From: Marinobacter sp. SS13-12
GTDB lineage: Bacteria > Pseudomonadota > Gammaproteobacteria > Pseudomonadales > Oleiphilaceae
Length of the DNA stretch: 64,000 nucleotides
Assembly (NCBI RefSeq): GCF_030227115.1
Contig: NZ_JASSUA010000001.1
Span: 248,001-312,000, forward strand
Direction of reading: 5' to 3'
The position numbers and the translations under genes were made by a program. Shown here one piece after another: positions 46,892-56,818 of this stretch. Within the stretch, counting starts at the first letter, position 1, and the number at the start of each line of letters is the position of its first letter. Below the pieces are notes generated by a model, which saw only the letters and a program-made list of their open reading frames with translations, was not told the DNA's origin and did no database searches.

Positions 46892-46906
46892 TTCTGCAAA
46901 GCGAAA
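46892..46906. promoter_or_regulatory. IclR-type dyad before the GhrA-like gene
   Basis: TTCTGC-AAA-GCGAAA, 44 nt upstream of the ATG at 46951, in the divergent IclR/GhrA region. The remaining 290 bases between the two genes hold no other recognisable feature. Confidence 0.55.
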
Positions 46907-46950
46907 CATTATAAGCATTTTTTATTCATCTGACGATCCCGGGAGAGTAC

Positions 46951-47880
46951 ATGAAGGTTCTGTTTGTTGCCGGAGACCCCAAGCCAGAGCGCTGGACAGT
47001 GCCCATCAAGGAACTGCTTCCGGAGGCCGAGGTGCATGTGTGGGACGCTAACGGCCCCGCCGTGGACGCCGATTACGCCATTGTCTGGCAGCCGCCGGCG
47101 GAACTGTTCGAGCGGGAGACAAGGCTGAAGGCGGTGTTCAACCTTGGCGCCGGCATCGACGGCCTGCTGGCAGTGCCCAACCTGCCCCCTCACCTGCCCA
47201 TGGTGCGCCTGGAAGACGCCGGAATGTCGGTACAGATGGCGGAATACGTACTGCACCAGTTGGTAGAAGCCAGCCGCGGCATGGAAACCTACCGCGAGCA
47301 ACAACGGCAAGGCGTCTGGAAAATTCACCGCCCGATCAAACGCAGTGAATGGCCAGTGGGAGTCATGGGGCTGGGCCATATTGGCAAGCGGGTGGCGCGC
47401 ACGCTCGCCGATCTGGATTACCGGGTCCACGGCTGGGCACGCAGTGAACACACCCTGGACAAGGTGACGACCTATGCCGGTGCCGACAAGCTGTCCGACT
47501 TCCTGGGCTCAACCCGCGTGCTGGTGAACACCCTGCCGCTGACCGATGAAACCCGCGACATCCTCGACCACCAGCTATTCAGCCAGCTGATGCCAGGCGC
47601 CGTAGTGATCAACGTCGGCCGCGGCGAGCATCTGGTGGAAGACGACTTGCTCAAGGCAATTGACGACGGCCATGTGGCACGGGCCTCGCTGGATGTGTTC
47701 CGCCAGGAACCGCTACCCGCCGAGCACCCGTTCTGGCAGCGGCCGGAGATCACCATCACCCCGCACATTTCCGCCCGCACCCTGCGGGATGCCACGCTGG
47801 AGCAAATCACCGGGAAGATCCGAGCCCATCACAATGGCCAGCCCATCACCGGCATCGTAGACACCAGCCGCGGCTACTGA
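46951..47880 (+). CDS. Glyoxylate/hydroxypyruvate reductase-like (GhrA family)
   Basis: A 309-residue D-2-hydroxyacid dehydrogenase. NAD(P) motif VGVMGLGHIGKRVA, catalytic Arg in INVGRGEHLVEDD, Glu in FRQEPLP and His in ITPHISA. The GhrA group reduces glyoxylate and hydroxypyruvate. It is the first forward gene after the IclR regulator. Its 3' end overlaps the C-terminal coding region of the reverse-strand membrane protein by 168 nt. Confidence 0.87.
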   Translation: MKVLFVAGDPKPERWTVPIKELLPEAEVHVWDANGPAVDADYAIVWQPPAELFERETRLKAVFNLGAGIDGLLAVPNLPPHLPMVRLEDAGMSVQMAEYVLHQLVEASRGMETYREQQRQGVWKIHRPIKRSEWPVGVMGLGHIGKRVARTLADLDYRVHGWARSEHTLDKVTTYAGADKLSDFLGSTRVLVNTLPLTDETRDILDHQLFSQLMPGAVVINVGRGEHLVEDDLLKAIDDGHVARASLDVFRQEPLPAEHPFWQRPEITITPHISARTLRDATLEQITGKIRAHHNGQPITGIVDTSRGY

Positions 47881-49224
47881 CCGCGGCGCAACCACGAACA
47901 GGCCCCACAGCATTATCAGCAACAACGGAATGGACAGCAGCACGAACAGCCCGTTCCAGGCGAAGGCCACCACCCAGCGCGACACCTGCCCGAACCGCGA
48001 CAGTAACATCACCGCCGGGCCGAACGGCGACAGCATCATCGCCAGGGAAAACCCGATCACCAGAGCAACGGCAATGGGCAGGGGATCTACCCCTTCCGCC
48101 ACCAGTTGCGGCATCAGCCCCGCCTGCACACTCAACACGGTAATCGGAATGATGCCAATGGCCGAAAGCATGGGCATCATCAACATACCGCCCGCGGCCA
48201 ACAGGAACACCCCCAGCTCTCCGGACGCCAGGCCCGCCAGGGCGTCTGCCGGAATCACCGACACCAGGGCAACACCCAGGCCGGCGGACCCGGCGAAGAT
48301 GGACATCTCGTTGCTCATGCCCAGCATGTTATCTACCGACTCCCGAGCCACCCCCGGCAGCGAGCGGTCGTGCCACCACATATAAAGGAAGGTCACCACC
48401 GGCACCGTGAGCATTGCCGCCACCGACACTTTCAGGCCGGAAAACTGCACCAGCAGCGCCATGGCCACGAAAATGATTGCGACCAGCAGGGCCAGTTGGC
48501 CACTGCCGTCAGGCCAGTGCTCCAGTGCCTCACGCTCGCTGCTGACCAGGCGAAAGCGTTTGTGCTCAAGAAACCAGCCAACCAGTACCAGCAGCAAGGC
48601 ACTGCCGATACCGTAAGGCAATAGCCCTGACCAGCTCAGGGTCGGCACTTCCCGGGTGATAATGGCCACGGCCACACTGGTCGGCGCGACCAGCGGCACC
48701 AGTGCAAAACCCCGCAGGGTACTGATCAACACACTGCGTAACCAGCGCAGCCGTGAGGCGCCGGTAATACCCCGCTCCCGCAGGGTATCTGCCAGGGTGC
48801 CACAAAGCAGGTTCATCACTCCGAAACTTAGCACCGAGGCAATGCCGCAGCTGACCACCGCGTATTTCGGGTACAGCAACCCCGGGCGGCCGCCCAACAG
48901 CACGTCGTGGATGCGCCGCAGCACTTCCAGCCGGCGCACCAGGCACTGCATCATGCCCAGGCTACCCAGAAAGGCGGCGTAGAAAGCCGCGTTGGATGCC
49001 GCCCTCATGAGTTCGTCGGCCCCCAGCTTACCCGCTAACCCCAGGCCACCAACCATAACCACGGACAACACGAACAGGGCCCGAGAGTACATCTGCAGGC
49101 TGCCAAGCACCGAAAGGAAGTACAGCACGAACAACACGCCGGACAACGCGCTGAGCCAGGGGTTGGCCAAACACAGCGCCACAAGCTCCAGCAATACGGC
49201 AACGGGAACCAGAAAACGGCTCAT
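47713..49224 (-). CDS. Multi-pass membrane transport protein (unassigned)
   Basis: A 503-residue, about 12-helix membrane protein with segments like SNEMSIFAGSAGLGVALVSV and ALVIGFSLAMMLSPFGPAVML. It resembles ion-transporter superfamily carriers (citrate/gluconate/TRAP large-subunit type), but I cannot name the family. It starts next to the promoter region of the thiolase operon (divergent). The last 55 residues are antisense to the GhrA-like gene and look unlike transport-protein sequence, so the functional C-terminus may end nearer 47880. Confidence 0.65.
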   Translation of the reverse strand: MSRFLVPVAVLLELVALCLANPWLSALSGVLFVLYFLSVLGSLQMYSRALFVLSVVMVGGLGLAGKLGADELMRAASNAAFYAAFLGSLGMMQCLVRRLEVLRRIHDVLLGGRPGLLYPKYAVVSCGIASVLSFGVMNLLCGTLADTLRERGITGASRLRWLRSVLISTLRGFALVPLVAPTSVAVAIITREVPTLSWSGLLPYGIGSALLLVLVGWFLEHKRFRLVSSEREALEHWPDGSGQLALLVAIIFVAMALLVQFSGLKVSVAAMLTVPVVTFLYMWWHDRSLPGVARESVDNMLGMSNEMSIFAGSAGLGVALVSVIPADALAGLASGELGVFLLAAGGMLMMPMLSAIGIIPITVLSVQAGLMPQLVAEGVDPLPIAVALVIGFSLAMMLSPFGPAVMLLSRFGQVSRWVVAFAWNGLFVLLSIPLLLIMLWGLFVVAPRSVAAAGVYDAGDGLAIVMGSDLPGDLLQRGIPQGAGGNVRGDGDLRPLPERVLGG

Positions 49225-49309
49225 ATAAGATTCACGACCTCAATGATGGTATCGGTTGCATTTCACACAGACCCGGATTAGTCTTTAGCTGTCGATATAC
49301 AAAACTTAA

Positions 49310-49324
49310 TTCCGCTATACGAAA
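49310..49324. promoter_or_regulatory. IclR-type dyad before the dicarboxylate operon
   Basis: TTCCGC-TAT-ACGAAA; a weaker related TGTCGA-TAT-ACAAAA sits 20 nt upstream. The site is about 100 nt before the thiolase ATG, between the divergent transport gene and the operon. Confidence 0.5.
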
Positions 49325-49422
49325 CTATATCAACATTAATGACAAGACAAGTCCGAAACCTTTCTTACTTTTGAAGAGAGGACCACAATAGGAACTTGTC
49401 TGCTGATGAAACGGGAGATGCC

Positions 49423-50628
49423 ATGAGCGCATTTATCTACGATGGGCTGAGAACCCCCTTCGGTCGACACGCCGGGGCACTGGCGAAAGTACGCCCGGAT
49501 GACCTGCTGGCCAGCGTCATCCAGACCCTGGTCGAGCGCAACGCATTCCCCCCTGAGCTCTACGAAGACGTAATTGCCGGCTGTACTAACCAGGCCGGCG
49601 AAGACGCCCGCAACCTGGCCCGCCACGCCGGTCTGATGGCCGGCCTGCCGGTTGAGGCCGGTGGCCTGACCGTCAACCGCCTGTGCGGTTCCGGCCTGGC
49701 GGCCATTATCGACGCCGCACGGGCGGTGCGCTGTGGCGAAGGTGAGCTGTTCGTGGCCGGCGGTACCGAGAGCATGAGCCGGGCACCGTTCGTAATGGCC
49801 AAGAGCGAAAGTCCGTTCAGCCGGGACTTCCGCGCCTTCGACAGCACCATCGGCGCGCGTTTCCCCAACCCCCGCGTTGAAGCGGCATTCGGCGCAGACA
49901 CCATGCCCGAAACCGCCGACAACATCGCCCGGGAACTGAACCTGAGCCGCGACGCGGTGGACACCTTCGCCGCCCAGAGTCAGGCCCGTTACAACGCAGC
50001 CCTGACCGATGGCTTCTATAATGAAGAGATACTGGCCATTGATGTGCCCCAGGGCCGCAAGAAGCCGCCGGTCAGCGTGAGCCGCGATGAACATCCGCGC
50101 CCCCAGTCCACTGTCGAAGCGCTGGCAGGCCTGCGACCACTGTTCGAAGGCGGTGTGGTTACCGCCGGCAATGCCTCCGGCATCAATGACGGCGCGGCAG
50201 CGTTGATCGTGGGTTCCCGTGAAGCGGGTGAGCGCGCTGGCATACGCCCCCGCGCCCGCATTGTATCCGCTGCCATTGCCGGGGTACCGCCCCGGGTGAT
50301 GGGTTATGGCCCCGTGCCGGCGAGCGAAAAAGCCCTCGCCCGCGCCGGGCTGGATATCAACGATATGGACGTGATCGAGATTAACGAGGCGTTTGCCGCC
50401 CAGGTTCTCGGCTGCACCACCAGACTGGGCATTGACCCGACCGATTCCCGGCTGAACCCCAACGGCGGCGCCATTGCTGTCGGCCACCCATTGGGGGCGT
50501 CCGGCGCACGGATCGCACTGACGGCCACGCGCCAGCTTGAGCGCAGTGGCGGTCGATACGCATTGATCAGCATGTGCATTGGCGTCGGCCAGGGCATTGC
50601 TGCTGTGATTGAACGAGTAACCGACTAA
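49423..50628 (+). CDS. Acetyl-CoA acyltransferase / 3-ketoacyl-CoA thiolase (PcaF/PimB type)
   Basis: A 401-residue thiolase. Cys nucleophile in [13 protein letters not shown], His in [13 protein letters not shown], second Cys in [15 protein letters not shown]. The close relatives include beta-ketoadipyl-CoA thiolases. Position before glutaryl-CoA dehydrogenase and PimCD supports cleavage of 3-keto-dicarboxyl-CoA. ATG at 49423 follows GGGAG with 6 nt spacing. First gene of a forward operon. Confidence 0.88.
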   Translation: MSAFIYDGLRTPFGRHAGALAKVRPDDLLASVIQTLVERNAFPPELYEDVIAGCTNQAGEDARNLARHAGLMAGLPVEAGGLTVNRLCGSGLAAIIDAARAVRCGEGELFVAGGTESMSRAPFVMAKSESPFSRDFRAFDSTIGARFPNPRVEAAFGADTMPETADNIARELNLSRDAVDTFAAQSQARYNAALTDGFYNEEILAIDVPQGRKKPPVSVSRDEHPRPQSTVEALAGLRPLFEGGVVTAGNASGINDGAAALIVGSREAGERAGIRPRARIVSAAIAGVPPRVMGYGPVPASEKALARAGLDINDMDVIEINEAFAAQVLGCTTRLGIDPTDSRLNPNGGAIAVGHPLGASGARIALTATRQLERSGGRYALISMCIGVGQGIAAVIERVTD

Positions 50629-50647
50629 TTTTCTGAGGAGACACACC

Positions 50648-51820
50648 ATGGCTTCCGCATCCTGGGATGACCTGCTTAAATTCGACAAACAGCTGGACGA
50701 GACCGAACGTCAGGTTCGCGACAGCATCCGTTCCTTCTGTGACCAGCGCCTGATGCCCGGTATCATCGAGGCGAACCGTCACGAGAAATTCGACCGTTCC
50801 ATCTTCACCGACATGGGCGAACTGGGCATGCTCGGCGCCACACTGCCGGAAGAATACGGCGGCCCGGGCCTCAACCACGTCTGCTACGGGCTGATTGCCC
50901 GGGAAGTGGAGCGTGTCGATTCGGCCTACCGCTCTGCCCTGTCAGTGCAGTCTTCGCTGGTCATGCATCCGATCTACTCGTTTGGTCAGGAAGCGCTGAA
51001 AAAACGGGTTCTGCCCAAGCTTGCTTCCGGTGAGCTGGTGGGCTGTTTCGGTCTGACCGAGCCCAACCACGGTTCCGACCCGGGCAACATGGAAACCCGT
51101 GCCAAGAAGGTCGACGGCGGTTACCTGGTAAGCGGCTCCAAGACCTGGATCACCAACTCGCCGATTGCCGATGTATTTGTAATCTGGGGCAAGCTTGACG
51201 GTGTCGTCACCGGTTTTGTGCTGGAACGCGGCGCCAAGGGCCTGGACGCACCCAAGATTGAAGGCAAGTTCTCGCTGCGCGCCTCAGAAACCGGTTCCAT
51301 CTTCATGGACGAGGTGTTCTGCCCCGACGAGAACAAACTCGACGTGGAAGGCCTGAAAGGTCCCTTCAGTTGCCTGAACAAGGCCCGCTACGGTATCAGC
51401 TGGGGTTCCCTCGGTGCCGCAGAGTTCTGCTGGCACGCCGCCCGCAACTACACCCTTGAACGCAAGCAGTTCGGCAAGCCCCTGGCCGCCAACCAGCTGA
51501 TCCAGAAGAAACTGGTGGACATGCAGACAGAGATCACCCTTGGCCTGCAGGGCGCGCTGCAACTGGGGCGTCTGATGGATGCGGGGGAAGCCGCGCCGGA
51601 TGCCATTTCCCTGATGAAGCGCAACAACTGCGGCAAGTCCCTGGACATAGCCCGCGTCGCGCGTGACATGCACGGTGGTAACGGCATCTCCGACGAATAC
51701 CACGTGATTCGCCACGTGATGAACCTGGAAGCGGTGAATACCTACGAAGGCACCCACGATGTCCACGCCCTGATTCTGGGCCGTGGCCAGACCGGGATTC
51801 CCGCCTTCGTCGCCGGCTGA
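50648..51820 (+). CDS. gcdH: Glutaryl-CoA dehydrogenase
   Basis: A 390-residue acyl-CoA dehydrogenase of the glutaryl-CoA group. [20 protein letters not shown] and the catalytic region [19 protein letters not shown], including the conserved Arg and active-site Glu, are diagnostic. It oxidises and decarboxylates glutaryl-CoA to crotonyl-CoA. The gene is 19 nt after the thiolase. With PimCD downstream it makes a complete route for odd-chain dicarboxylates (pimelate to glutaryl-CoA to crotonyl-CoA). Confidence 0.9.
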   Translation: MASASWDDLLKFDKQLDETERQVRDSIRSFCDQRLMPGIIEANRHEKFDRSIFTDMGELGMLGATLPEEYGGPGLNHVCYGLIAREVERVDSAYRSALSVQSSLVMHPIYSFGQEALKKRVLPKLASGELVGCFGLTEPNHGSDPGNMETRAKKVDGGYLVSGSKTWITNSPIADVFVIWGKLDGVVTGFVLERGAKGLDAPKIEGKFSLRASETGSIFMDEVFCPDENKLDVEGLKGPFSCLNKARYGISWGSLGAAEFCWHAARNYTLERKQFGKPLAANQLIQKKLVDMQTEITLGLQGALQLGRLMDAGEAAPDAISLMKRNNCGKSLDIARVARDMHGGNGISDEYHVIRHVMNLEAVNTYEGTHDVHALILGRGQTGIPAFVAG

Positions 51821-51901
51821 TCATAGTTGCCACACAGCCGGCACCGCCGGCAGTGTGCTCCGTTATATACGTTTAAAGAGACAGACCGAGAGGTTTTATC
51901 C

Positions 51902-53098
51902 ATGGACATGAACTACACGGCTGAGGAACTGGCCTTCCGTGACGAGGTAAGGGCGTTCCTTGATGAGAAGCTGCCGGCGGACATCGCCGCCAAGGTAAAA
52001 GGATTCCGCCACCTGTCCAAAGAGGACCATCTGCGATGGCAGAAAATTCTCTGCAAACAGGGCTGGTACGCCACTCACTGGCCGGAAGAGTACGGCGGCG
52101 TCAAGTGGACCCCGGTTCAGAAGCACATCTGGGACGAAGAATCCGCCCGTTACGGCGTTCCCCGCTCCATCCCGTTCGGGGTGAACATGGTCGCGCCGGT
52201 GATCATCAAATTCGGTAACGAAGAACAGAAGCAGAAGTACCTGCCGCGCATCCTCAGCGGTGAGGACTGGTGGGCCCAGGGCTATTCCGAGCCCGGCGCC
52301 GGCTCCGACCTGGCTTCCCTCAAGACCCGTGCAGTGCGTGACGGCGATCACTACATCGTCAACGGCCAGAAGACCTGGACCACCCTGGGCCAGCACGCCA
52401 ACATGATCTTCTGCCTGGTGCGCACCAATACCGAGGTCAAGAAGCAGGAAGGCATCTCTTTCCTGCTGATCGACATGAACACCCCGGGCATTACCGTGCG
52501 CCCGATCATCACCCTTGATGGCGAGCACGAAGTCAACGAAGTCTTCTTCGAGGACGTGAAGGTTCCGGTGGAAAACCTCGTCGGCGAGGAAGACAAGGGC
52601 TGGACCTACGCCAAGTTCCTGCTCACCTACGAGCGCACCGGTCTGGCCGGTATCGGTATGTCCAGGGCAGCGCTTTCGCACCTCAAGCAACTGGCCGGCC
52701 GCCGGGTGAAAAACGGCAAACCGCTGATCGAGGACCCGTCGTTCAGCCAGCGCATCGCCAAGGTGGAAATTGACCTCACCGCTGCAGCCATCAGCAACCT
52801 GCGCATCATTGCCTCGGTTGAAGGTGGTGGCGTGCCGGGTGCGGAGAGCTCAATGCTCAAAGTGAAAGGCACCGAGATCCGCCAGTCGATCAACGATCTG
52901 GCCCGACGCGCCATCGGACCCTACGCGCTGCCGTTTTTAGAAGAGGAACTGGACCTGGATTACGACGGCGAGTTCCTGTCGGACAAAGATGCTGCGCCGC
53001 TTTCAGCCCAGTATTTCAACAACCGCAAGCTGTCGATTTTCGGCGGATCCAACGAGATCCAGAAAAACATCGTGTCGAAAATGATTCTCGGGCTTTAA
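51902..53098 (+). CDS. pimC: Acyl-CoA dehydrogenase, pimeloyl-CoA dehydrogenase large subunit-like
   Basis: A 398-residue flavoprotein. QGYSEPGAGSDLASLKTRAV and SIFGGSNEIQKNIVSKMILGL match the PimC/large-subunit group, which works with a small paralogue. It introduces the 2,3-double bond into dicarboxyl-CoA. The ATG at 51902 is chosen (an upstream in-frame start is not conserved). The next gene starts 10 nt downstream. Specificity for pimeloyl-CoA is inferred from family and context. Confidence 0.85.
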   Translation: MDMNYTAEELAFRDEVRAFLDEKLPADIAAKVKGFRHLSKEDHLRWQKILCKQGWYATHWPEEYGGVKWTPVQKHIWDEESARYGVPRSIPFGVNMVAPVIIKFGNEEQKQKYLPRILSGEDWWAQGYSEPGAGSDLASLKTRAVRDGDHYIVNGQKTWTTLGQHANMIFCLVRTNTEVKKQEGISFLLIDMNTPGITVRPIITLDGEHEVNEVFFEDVKVPVENLVGEEDKGWTYAKFLLTYERTGLAGIGMSRAALSHLKQLAGRRVKNGKPLIEDPSFSQRIAKVEIDLTAAAISNLRIIASVEGGGVPGAESSMLKVKGTEIRQSINDLARRAIGPYALPFLEEELDLDYDGEFLSDKDAAPLSAQYFNNRKLSIFGGSNEIQKNIVSKMILGL

Positions 53099-53108
53099 GG
53101 AGGCGACC

Positions 53109-54263
53109 ATGGATTTCCGACTCAACGAAGAGCAGCAGATGCTGCAGGACACCGTGGCCCGTCTGGTGCGCGGTGAATACAGTTTTGAAAAGCGCCTGGC
53201 ATTCAGCGAAACCGACCTGGGCTTCAGCGCCGATTTCTGGAACCAGCTCAGCGAACTGGGCCTCACGGCCGTGCCCTTCTCCGAGGAGCTCGGGGGCTTC
53301 GGTGGCGGCGGCGTAGAAGTCCGCTCTGTCATGGCGGAGCTCGGCCGGGGCCTGTGCCTCGAGCCGTACATGCAGTCCATCATACTTGGCGGCGGTCTGA
53401 TCGGTCAGGCCGGTAACGACAGCCAGAAAGAAAACTGGCTGGCCGGTATCGCCAGCGGCGAACTGAAAGCCGCGGTCGGCCTGCAGGAACCCCAGAGCTA
53501 CTACGACCTGAACAACGTGGAAACCCGTGCCGAGAAAAACGGTGGCGGTAGTGGAGAGGGTTACGTACTGAATGGCCGCAAGGCGGTGGTGATCGGTGGA
53601 CATTGTGCCGACGTGATCGTGATATCGGCCCGCACCTCGGGCGACAGCCGCGACGCCGACGGCGTCAGCCTGTTTGCACTGAGCCCGGATACCGCCGGCG
53701 TTGAACGCCGCACTTACCCCACCATCGACGGTGCCAAAGGCTGTGACATCACCCTGACCAACGTTCAGGTGGGTGCAGACGGGCTGCTGGGCGAGGAAGG
53801 CAAGGCTGCCGAGGTAATCGAATACCAGGCCGGTCGCGCCATCGCTGCCCTGTGTGCCGAAGCTGTGGGCGTGATGGAGATGGCCAACGAGCTGACCCTG
53901 GAGTACCTTAAACAGCGCAAGCAGTTTGGCGTACCCATCGGCAAGTTCCAGGTGCTGCAGCACCGCATGGTGGACATGATGTCAGAGCTGGAACAGGCCC
54001 GTTCCATGGCCATTCTGGCCGCCAGCGTTGCCGACGGTGAACAGAGTGATGAGCGTCGTCGTGTGCTCGCGGGCGCCAAGAATGTGATCGGACGTGCCGG
54101 TCAGTTCATTTCCGAAAGCGGTATCCAGATGCATGGCGGCATTGGCATGACCTGGGAATACAACTTTGCCCACTACGCCAAGCGGCTGATCGGTATCAAC
54201 CACCACCTCGGGGACGACGATTTCCACCTGGAACGTTATGCCTCCCTGCTGCAGGCAAGCTAA
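53109..54263 (+). CDS. pimD: Acyl-CoA dehydrogenase, pimeloyl-CoA dehydrogenase small subunit-like
   Basis: A 384-residue partner. It has a shorter acyl-CoA dehydrogenase core (LQEPQSYYDLNNVETRAE; NKQFGVPIGKFQVLQHRMVD-type helix; GIQMHGGIGMTWEY) and a less typical FAD region, as in PimD-type subunits. It likely forms a heteromeric dehydrogenase with the gene just upstream; an isolated activity is less likely. It is followed after 6 nt by the aldolase gene. Confidence 0.83.
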   Translation: MDFRLNEEQQMLQDTVARLVRGEYSFEKRLAFSETDLGFSADFWNQLSELGLTAVPFSEELGGFGGGGVEVRSVMAELGRGLCLEPYMQSIILGGGLIGQAGNDSQKENWLAGIASGELKAAVGLQEPQSYYDLNNVETRAEKNGGGSGEGYVLNGRKAVVIGGHCADVIVISARTSGDSRDADGVSLFALSPDTAGVERRTYPTIDGAKGCDITLTNVQVGADGLLGEEGKAAEVIEYQAGRAIAALCAEAVGVMEMANELTLEYLKQRKQFGVPIGKFQVLQHRMVDMMSELEQARSMAILAASVADGEQSDERRRVLAGAKNVIGRAGQFISESGIQMHGGIGMTWEYNFAHYAKRLIGINHHLGDDDFHLERYASLLQAS

Positions 54264-54269
54264 CAGGCG

Positions 54270-55043
54270 ATGGACATGACCATGACAACGACGAGCGATC
54301 AGTCGGCGCAGCAGGATCTGAAGAAAGCCGAAAGGAAGGTGCGTACCGAGCTGGCCGCGGCCTACCGCCTGGTGGCGCTGTTTGGATGGGACGATCTGGT
54401 GTTCACCCATCTGTCCGCGCGGGTGCCGGGCCCGGAGCATCATTTCCTGATCAATCCTTACGGCCTGCTGTTCCATGAAATCACAGCGTCTTCGCTGGTG
54501 AAGGTGGACCGGGACGGCCAGGTGGTGGAATCCGGCGGCCTGAGCCGTGTCAATCCGGCCGGCTTTACCATTCACAGTGCGGTGCACATGGGCCGGGAAG
54601 ACGCAGGCGCGGTTATGCACCTGCACGCACCCGATGGCGTCGCCGTATCCGCCCACCGGGACGGCCTGCTGCCCCTGAGCCAGACGGCCATGCTGTGCCT
54701 GAATCACCTGAGCTATCACGACTACGAGGGTGTTGCCCTGAATCTGGATGAGCGCGAGCGGCTGATCAACGATCTTGGCGACAAGTCGATGATGCTGTTG
54801 CGCAACCATGGTGTGCTGACGGCCGGTAAGGACGTGCCTGAGACCTTCACCTATCTGTATTTCCTGATGAAAGCCTGCGAGATTCAGGTCAAGGCCCAGA
54901 GTTGTGGGCCGACCTATATGCCTTCGGAGCAGGCCATTCAGACCACGGCGGACCAGTCTCAGTCACTGGGTGCTGCGGCGGCTCTGACCTGGCCTGCTCT
55001 GGTTCGGCTGCTTGATAGCAGGAATTCCGGGTACGCAGCGTGA
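54270..55043 (+). CDS. Class II aldolase/adducin-domain protein
   Basis: A 257-residue protein with the zinc-binding HLH motif (AVMHLHAPDGVAVSAH) and C-terminal RNHGVLTAGKDVPETF, as in fuculose-phosphate aldolases and adducin. The role in dicarboxylate degradation is unclear; many operons of this kind carry such a gene. ATG is 6 nt after the PimD-like stop, so it is in the same operon. Confidence 0.82.
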   Translation: MDMTMTTTSDQSAQQDLKKAERKVRTELAAAYRLVALFGWDDLVFTHLSARVPGPEHHFLINPYGLLFHEITASSLVKVDRDGQVVESGGLSRVNPAGFTIHSAVHMGREDAGAVMHLHAPDGVAVSAHRDGLLPLSQTAMLCLNHLSYHDYEGVALNLDERERLINDLGDKSMMLLRNHGVLTAGKDVPETFTYLYFLMKACEIQVKAQSCGPTYMPSEQAIQTTADQSQSLGAAAALTWPALVRLLDSRNSGYAA

Positions 55044-55088
55044 CTTTTTTGCAAGCTGGTGCCTGGTGCGCCATGGAAGGACGCAGGC

Positions 55089-55544
55089 ATGCTTTCGGTT
55101 GAGCTCAAGGATCTGGAAAAACATACGGGGTCTTTGATTGGCCACAGCCCCTGGAAAACCGTCACCCAGGAGATGATTCAGGCTTTTGCCGATGCCACGG
55201 GTGACCATCAGTGGATTCATCTGGATGTTGAACGGGCAAGGCGTGAATCACCCTGGAAGAGTACTGTGGCCCACGGTTTTCTGACGGCCTCCCTGATTCC
55301 TCTGTTGAATCAGCAGGTGATTAACGTGCAGGGCAAAAGCGCCAGCATCAACTACGGGATAAACAAGCTACGCTTCCCCGCCGCGGTGAAGTCCGGGTCG
55401 GCTATCCGGAGCAAAATGGAGCTGATGGATGTGACCAGAGTGGACGACCAGCGCACCCTGGCCACTTACAGGACCACCGTGGAAATCCAGGGCGAGGACA
55501 GGCCCGCTTGTGTGGCGGAGAATCTGGTGATGTACGTGGCTTAA
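55089..55544 (+). CDS. MaoC-type hydratase/dehydratase
   Basis: A 151-residue hot-dog enzyme with the hydratase 2 motif FADATGDHQWIHLD (Asp and His catalytic pair) and TVAHGFLTASLIPLL. It hydrates enoyl-CoA, often with R stereochemistry. The ATG at 55089 has AGGACGC about 8 nt upstream; an upstream in-frame start would add ten residues. Last gene of the forward operon, followed by a bidirectional terminator. Confidence 0.85.
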   Translation: MLSVELKDLEKHTGSLIGHSPWKTVTQEMIQAFADATGDHQWIHLDVERARRESPWKSTVAHGFLTASLIPLLNQQVINVQGKSASINYGINKLRFPAAVKSGSAIRSKMELMDVTRVDDQRTLATYRTTVEIQGEDRPACVAENLVMYVA

Positions 55545-55569
55545 AAAAGCGTCGCCATGAACTGAAAAA

Positions 55570-55592
55570 GGGGCCCGGAGGCCCCTTTTTTT
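55570..55592. terminator. Bidirectional intrinsic terminator
   Basis: GGGGCC-CGGA-GGCCCC stem-loop flanked by AAAAA on the left and TTTTTTT on the right. It lies between the MaoC gene (forward) and livK (reverse). Confidence 0.9.
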
Positions 55593-55616
55593 ATAACAAC
55601 GGGCGCGGATACCCGA

Positions 55617-56765
55617 TCATTCAATTTCCTCCCGCACGATCTCACCGTCTTTCACCACTGCCAGGGTGGTTTCGGTGACAAATCCGCCATTCTCGGTCAC
55701 TTCGACAATCTCATACGGATTCTTGCTGGCATCCATAGTTTTCAGGGCATCGCCGATGGCGGTACGAAGGGTTTTCGGGTCTGTGGAGTCAGTGGCGTCC
55801 ATGGCTTCTACCAGGGCGTGCAGGGCCAGGTAATTATAAGCGGCTTCCGACCCCGGGGTCTTGTCGTATTCAGCTTTGTAGCGCGTTATGAAGTCTTTGG
55901 CTGCCGGGGTGTCATATACACTGAGTGGAACCACACCGATGGCACCCTCCATCATCCCGAGTCCTCCGGCCACTTCAGCCACTTCATCAATCTTGGCCTG
56001 GTCCATCACGATGAACCCGCCCTGGAAGCCCATCTGTCGCGCCTGCTGTACCACCAGGCCAGTGGGTTCGGAGGCACCGCCAACAAACATGACGTCCGGT
56101 GCGTTGGCGATGATGCGGCTGACGCCGGTGAAGAAGTCTGCCGATTTGTTGTAATCCATGGGGGTGTCGGCCACGACTTCACCGCCTTTGGCCTGCCACT
56201 CGTCCTTGATCATGGAAGCCCAGATCTTGGCGTATTCGTGGGTGGCACCGCCCATGCCCAGCTTGTTGCCCTGGTGCTCGAGGGCGTAGTCGGTGAAGGC
56301 TTTGACATAGCCGTCAAAGGTGGGCGGAATGCGTAGGGTCAGGCTGTTGCCCTGCTCGGTGATACTGGGCACGCTGGAATAGGCCATCACCAGGAAGTCG
56401 TCTTTCTCGTTGAAATCCTGCAGGGCAAAGATGCCACCGGAATGCGGCACGAACACCGCCGACACGTCAGACTCCTGCTTCAGGCGCTTGGCGTTGGTGG
56501 CAGCCTGGGATGGTGAGTAGCGGTCGTCCAGGGAGACGAGGTTAACGGTGGTTTTCTCGCCGTTCAGGTCAAACCCGCCAGCGGCGTTGATTTCGTCCAC
56601 CGCCATCCGCAGTCCGGACAGGGTGTTTTCGCCGTAAAGGGCGGCGCCGCCGCTTAACGGGCCGGTGAATCCGATGTTCACTTCACCGGCCATTGCACCG
56701 GCGGACAGGCTCATGCCCAGGGCCACTGTTGCGACAGCCTGGCCCAGTTTTCTGGCTATTTTCAT
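55617..56765 (-). CDS. livK: ABC transporter periplasmic binding protein, LivK type
   Basis: A 382-residue secreted protein: signal peptide (MKIARKLGQAVATVALGMSL, cleavage near AMAGE), then the PBP-I fold (NIGFTGPLSGGAALYGENTL; VNLVSLDDRYSPSQAATNAK). LivK-type proteins bind amino acids, but close relatives bind aromatic or dicarboxylic acids. Context with an acyl-CoA ligase and pim-like genes suggests a carboxylic-acid substrate. It is the last gene of the reverse liv run. Confidence 0.85.
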   Translation of the reverse strand: MKIARKLGQAVATVALGMSLSAGAMAGEVNIGFTGPLSGGAALYGENTLSGLRMAVDEINAAGGFDLNGEKTTVNLVSLDDRYSPSQAATNAKRLKQESDVSAVFVPHSGGIFALQDFNEKDDFLVMAYSSVPSITEQGNSLTLRIPPTFDGYVKAFTDYALEHQGNKLGMGGATHEYAKIWASMIKDEWQAKGGEVVADTPMDYNKSADFFTGVSRIIANAPDVMFVGGASEPTGLVVQQARQMGFQGGFIVMDQAKIDEVAEVAGGLGMMEGAIGVVPLSVYDTPAAKDFITRYKAEYDKTPGSEAAYNYLALHALVEAMDATDSTDPKTLRTAIGDALKTMDASKNPYEIVEVTENGGFVTETTLAVVKDGEIVREEIE

Positions 56766-56818
56766 TGTTATCTCCTGGTTGTGTTGCGCGTGTCACTCTG
56801 ATTATTGCCTCGGGCTGG

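Noticed and set aside
49336..50688. Reverse open frame (450 aa) opposite the thiolase
   Set aside because: Antisense shadow; the thiolase catalytic motifs are on the forward strand.
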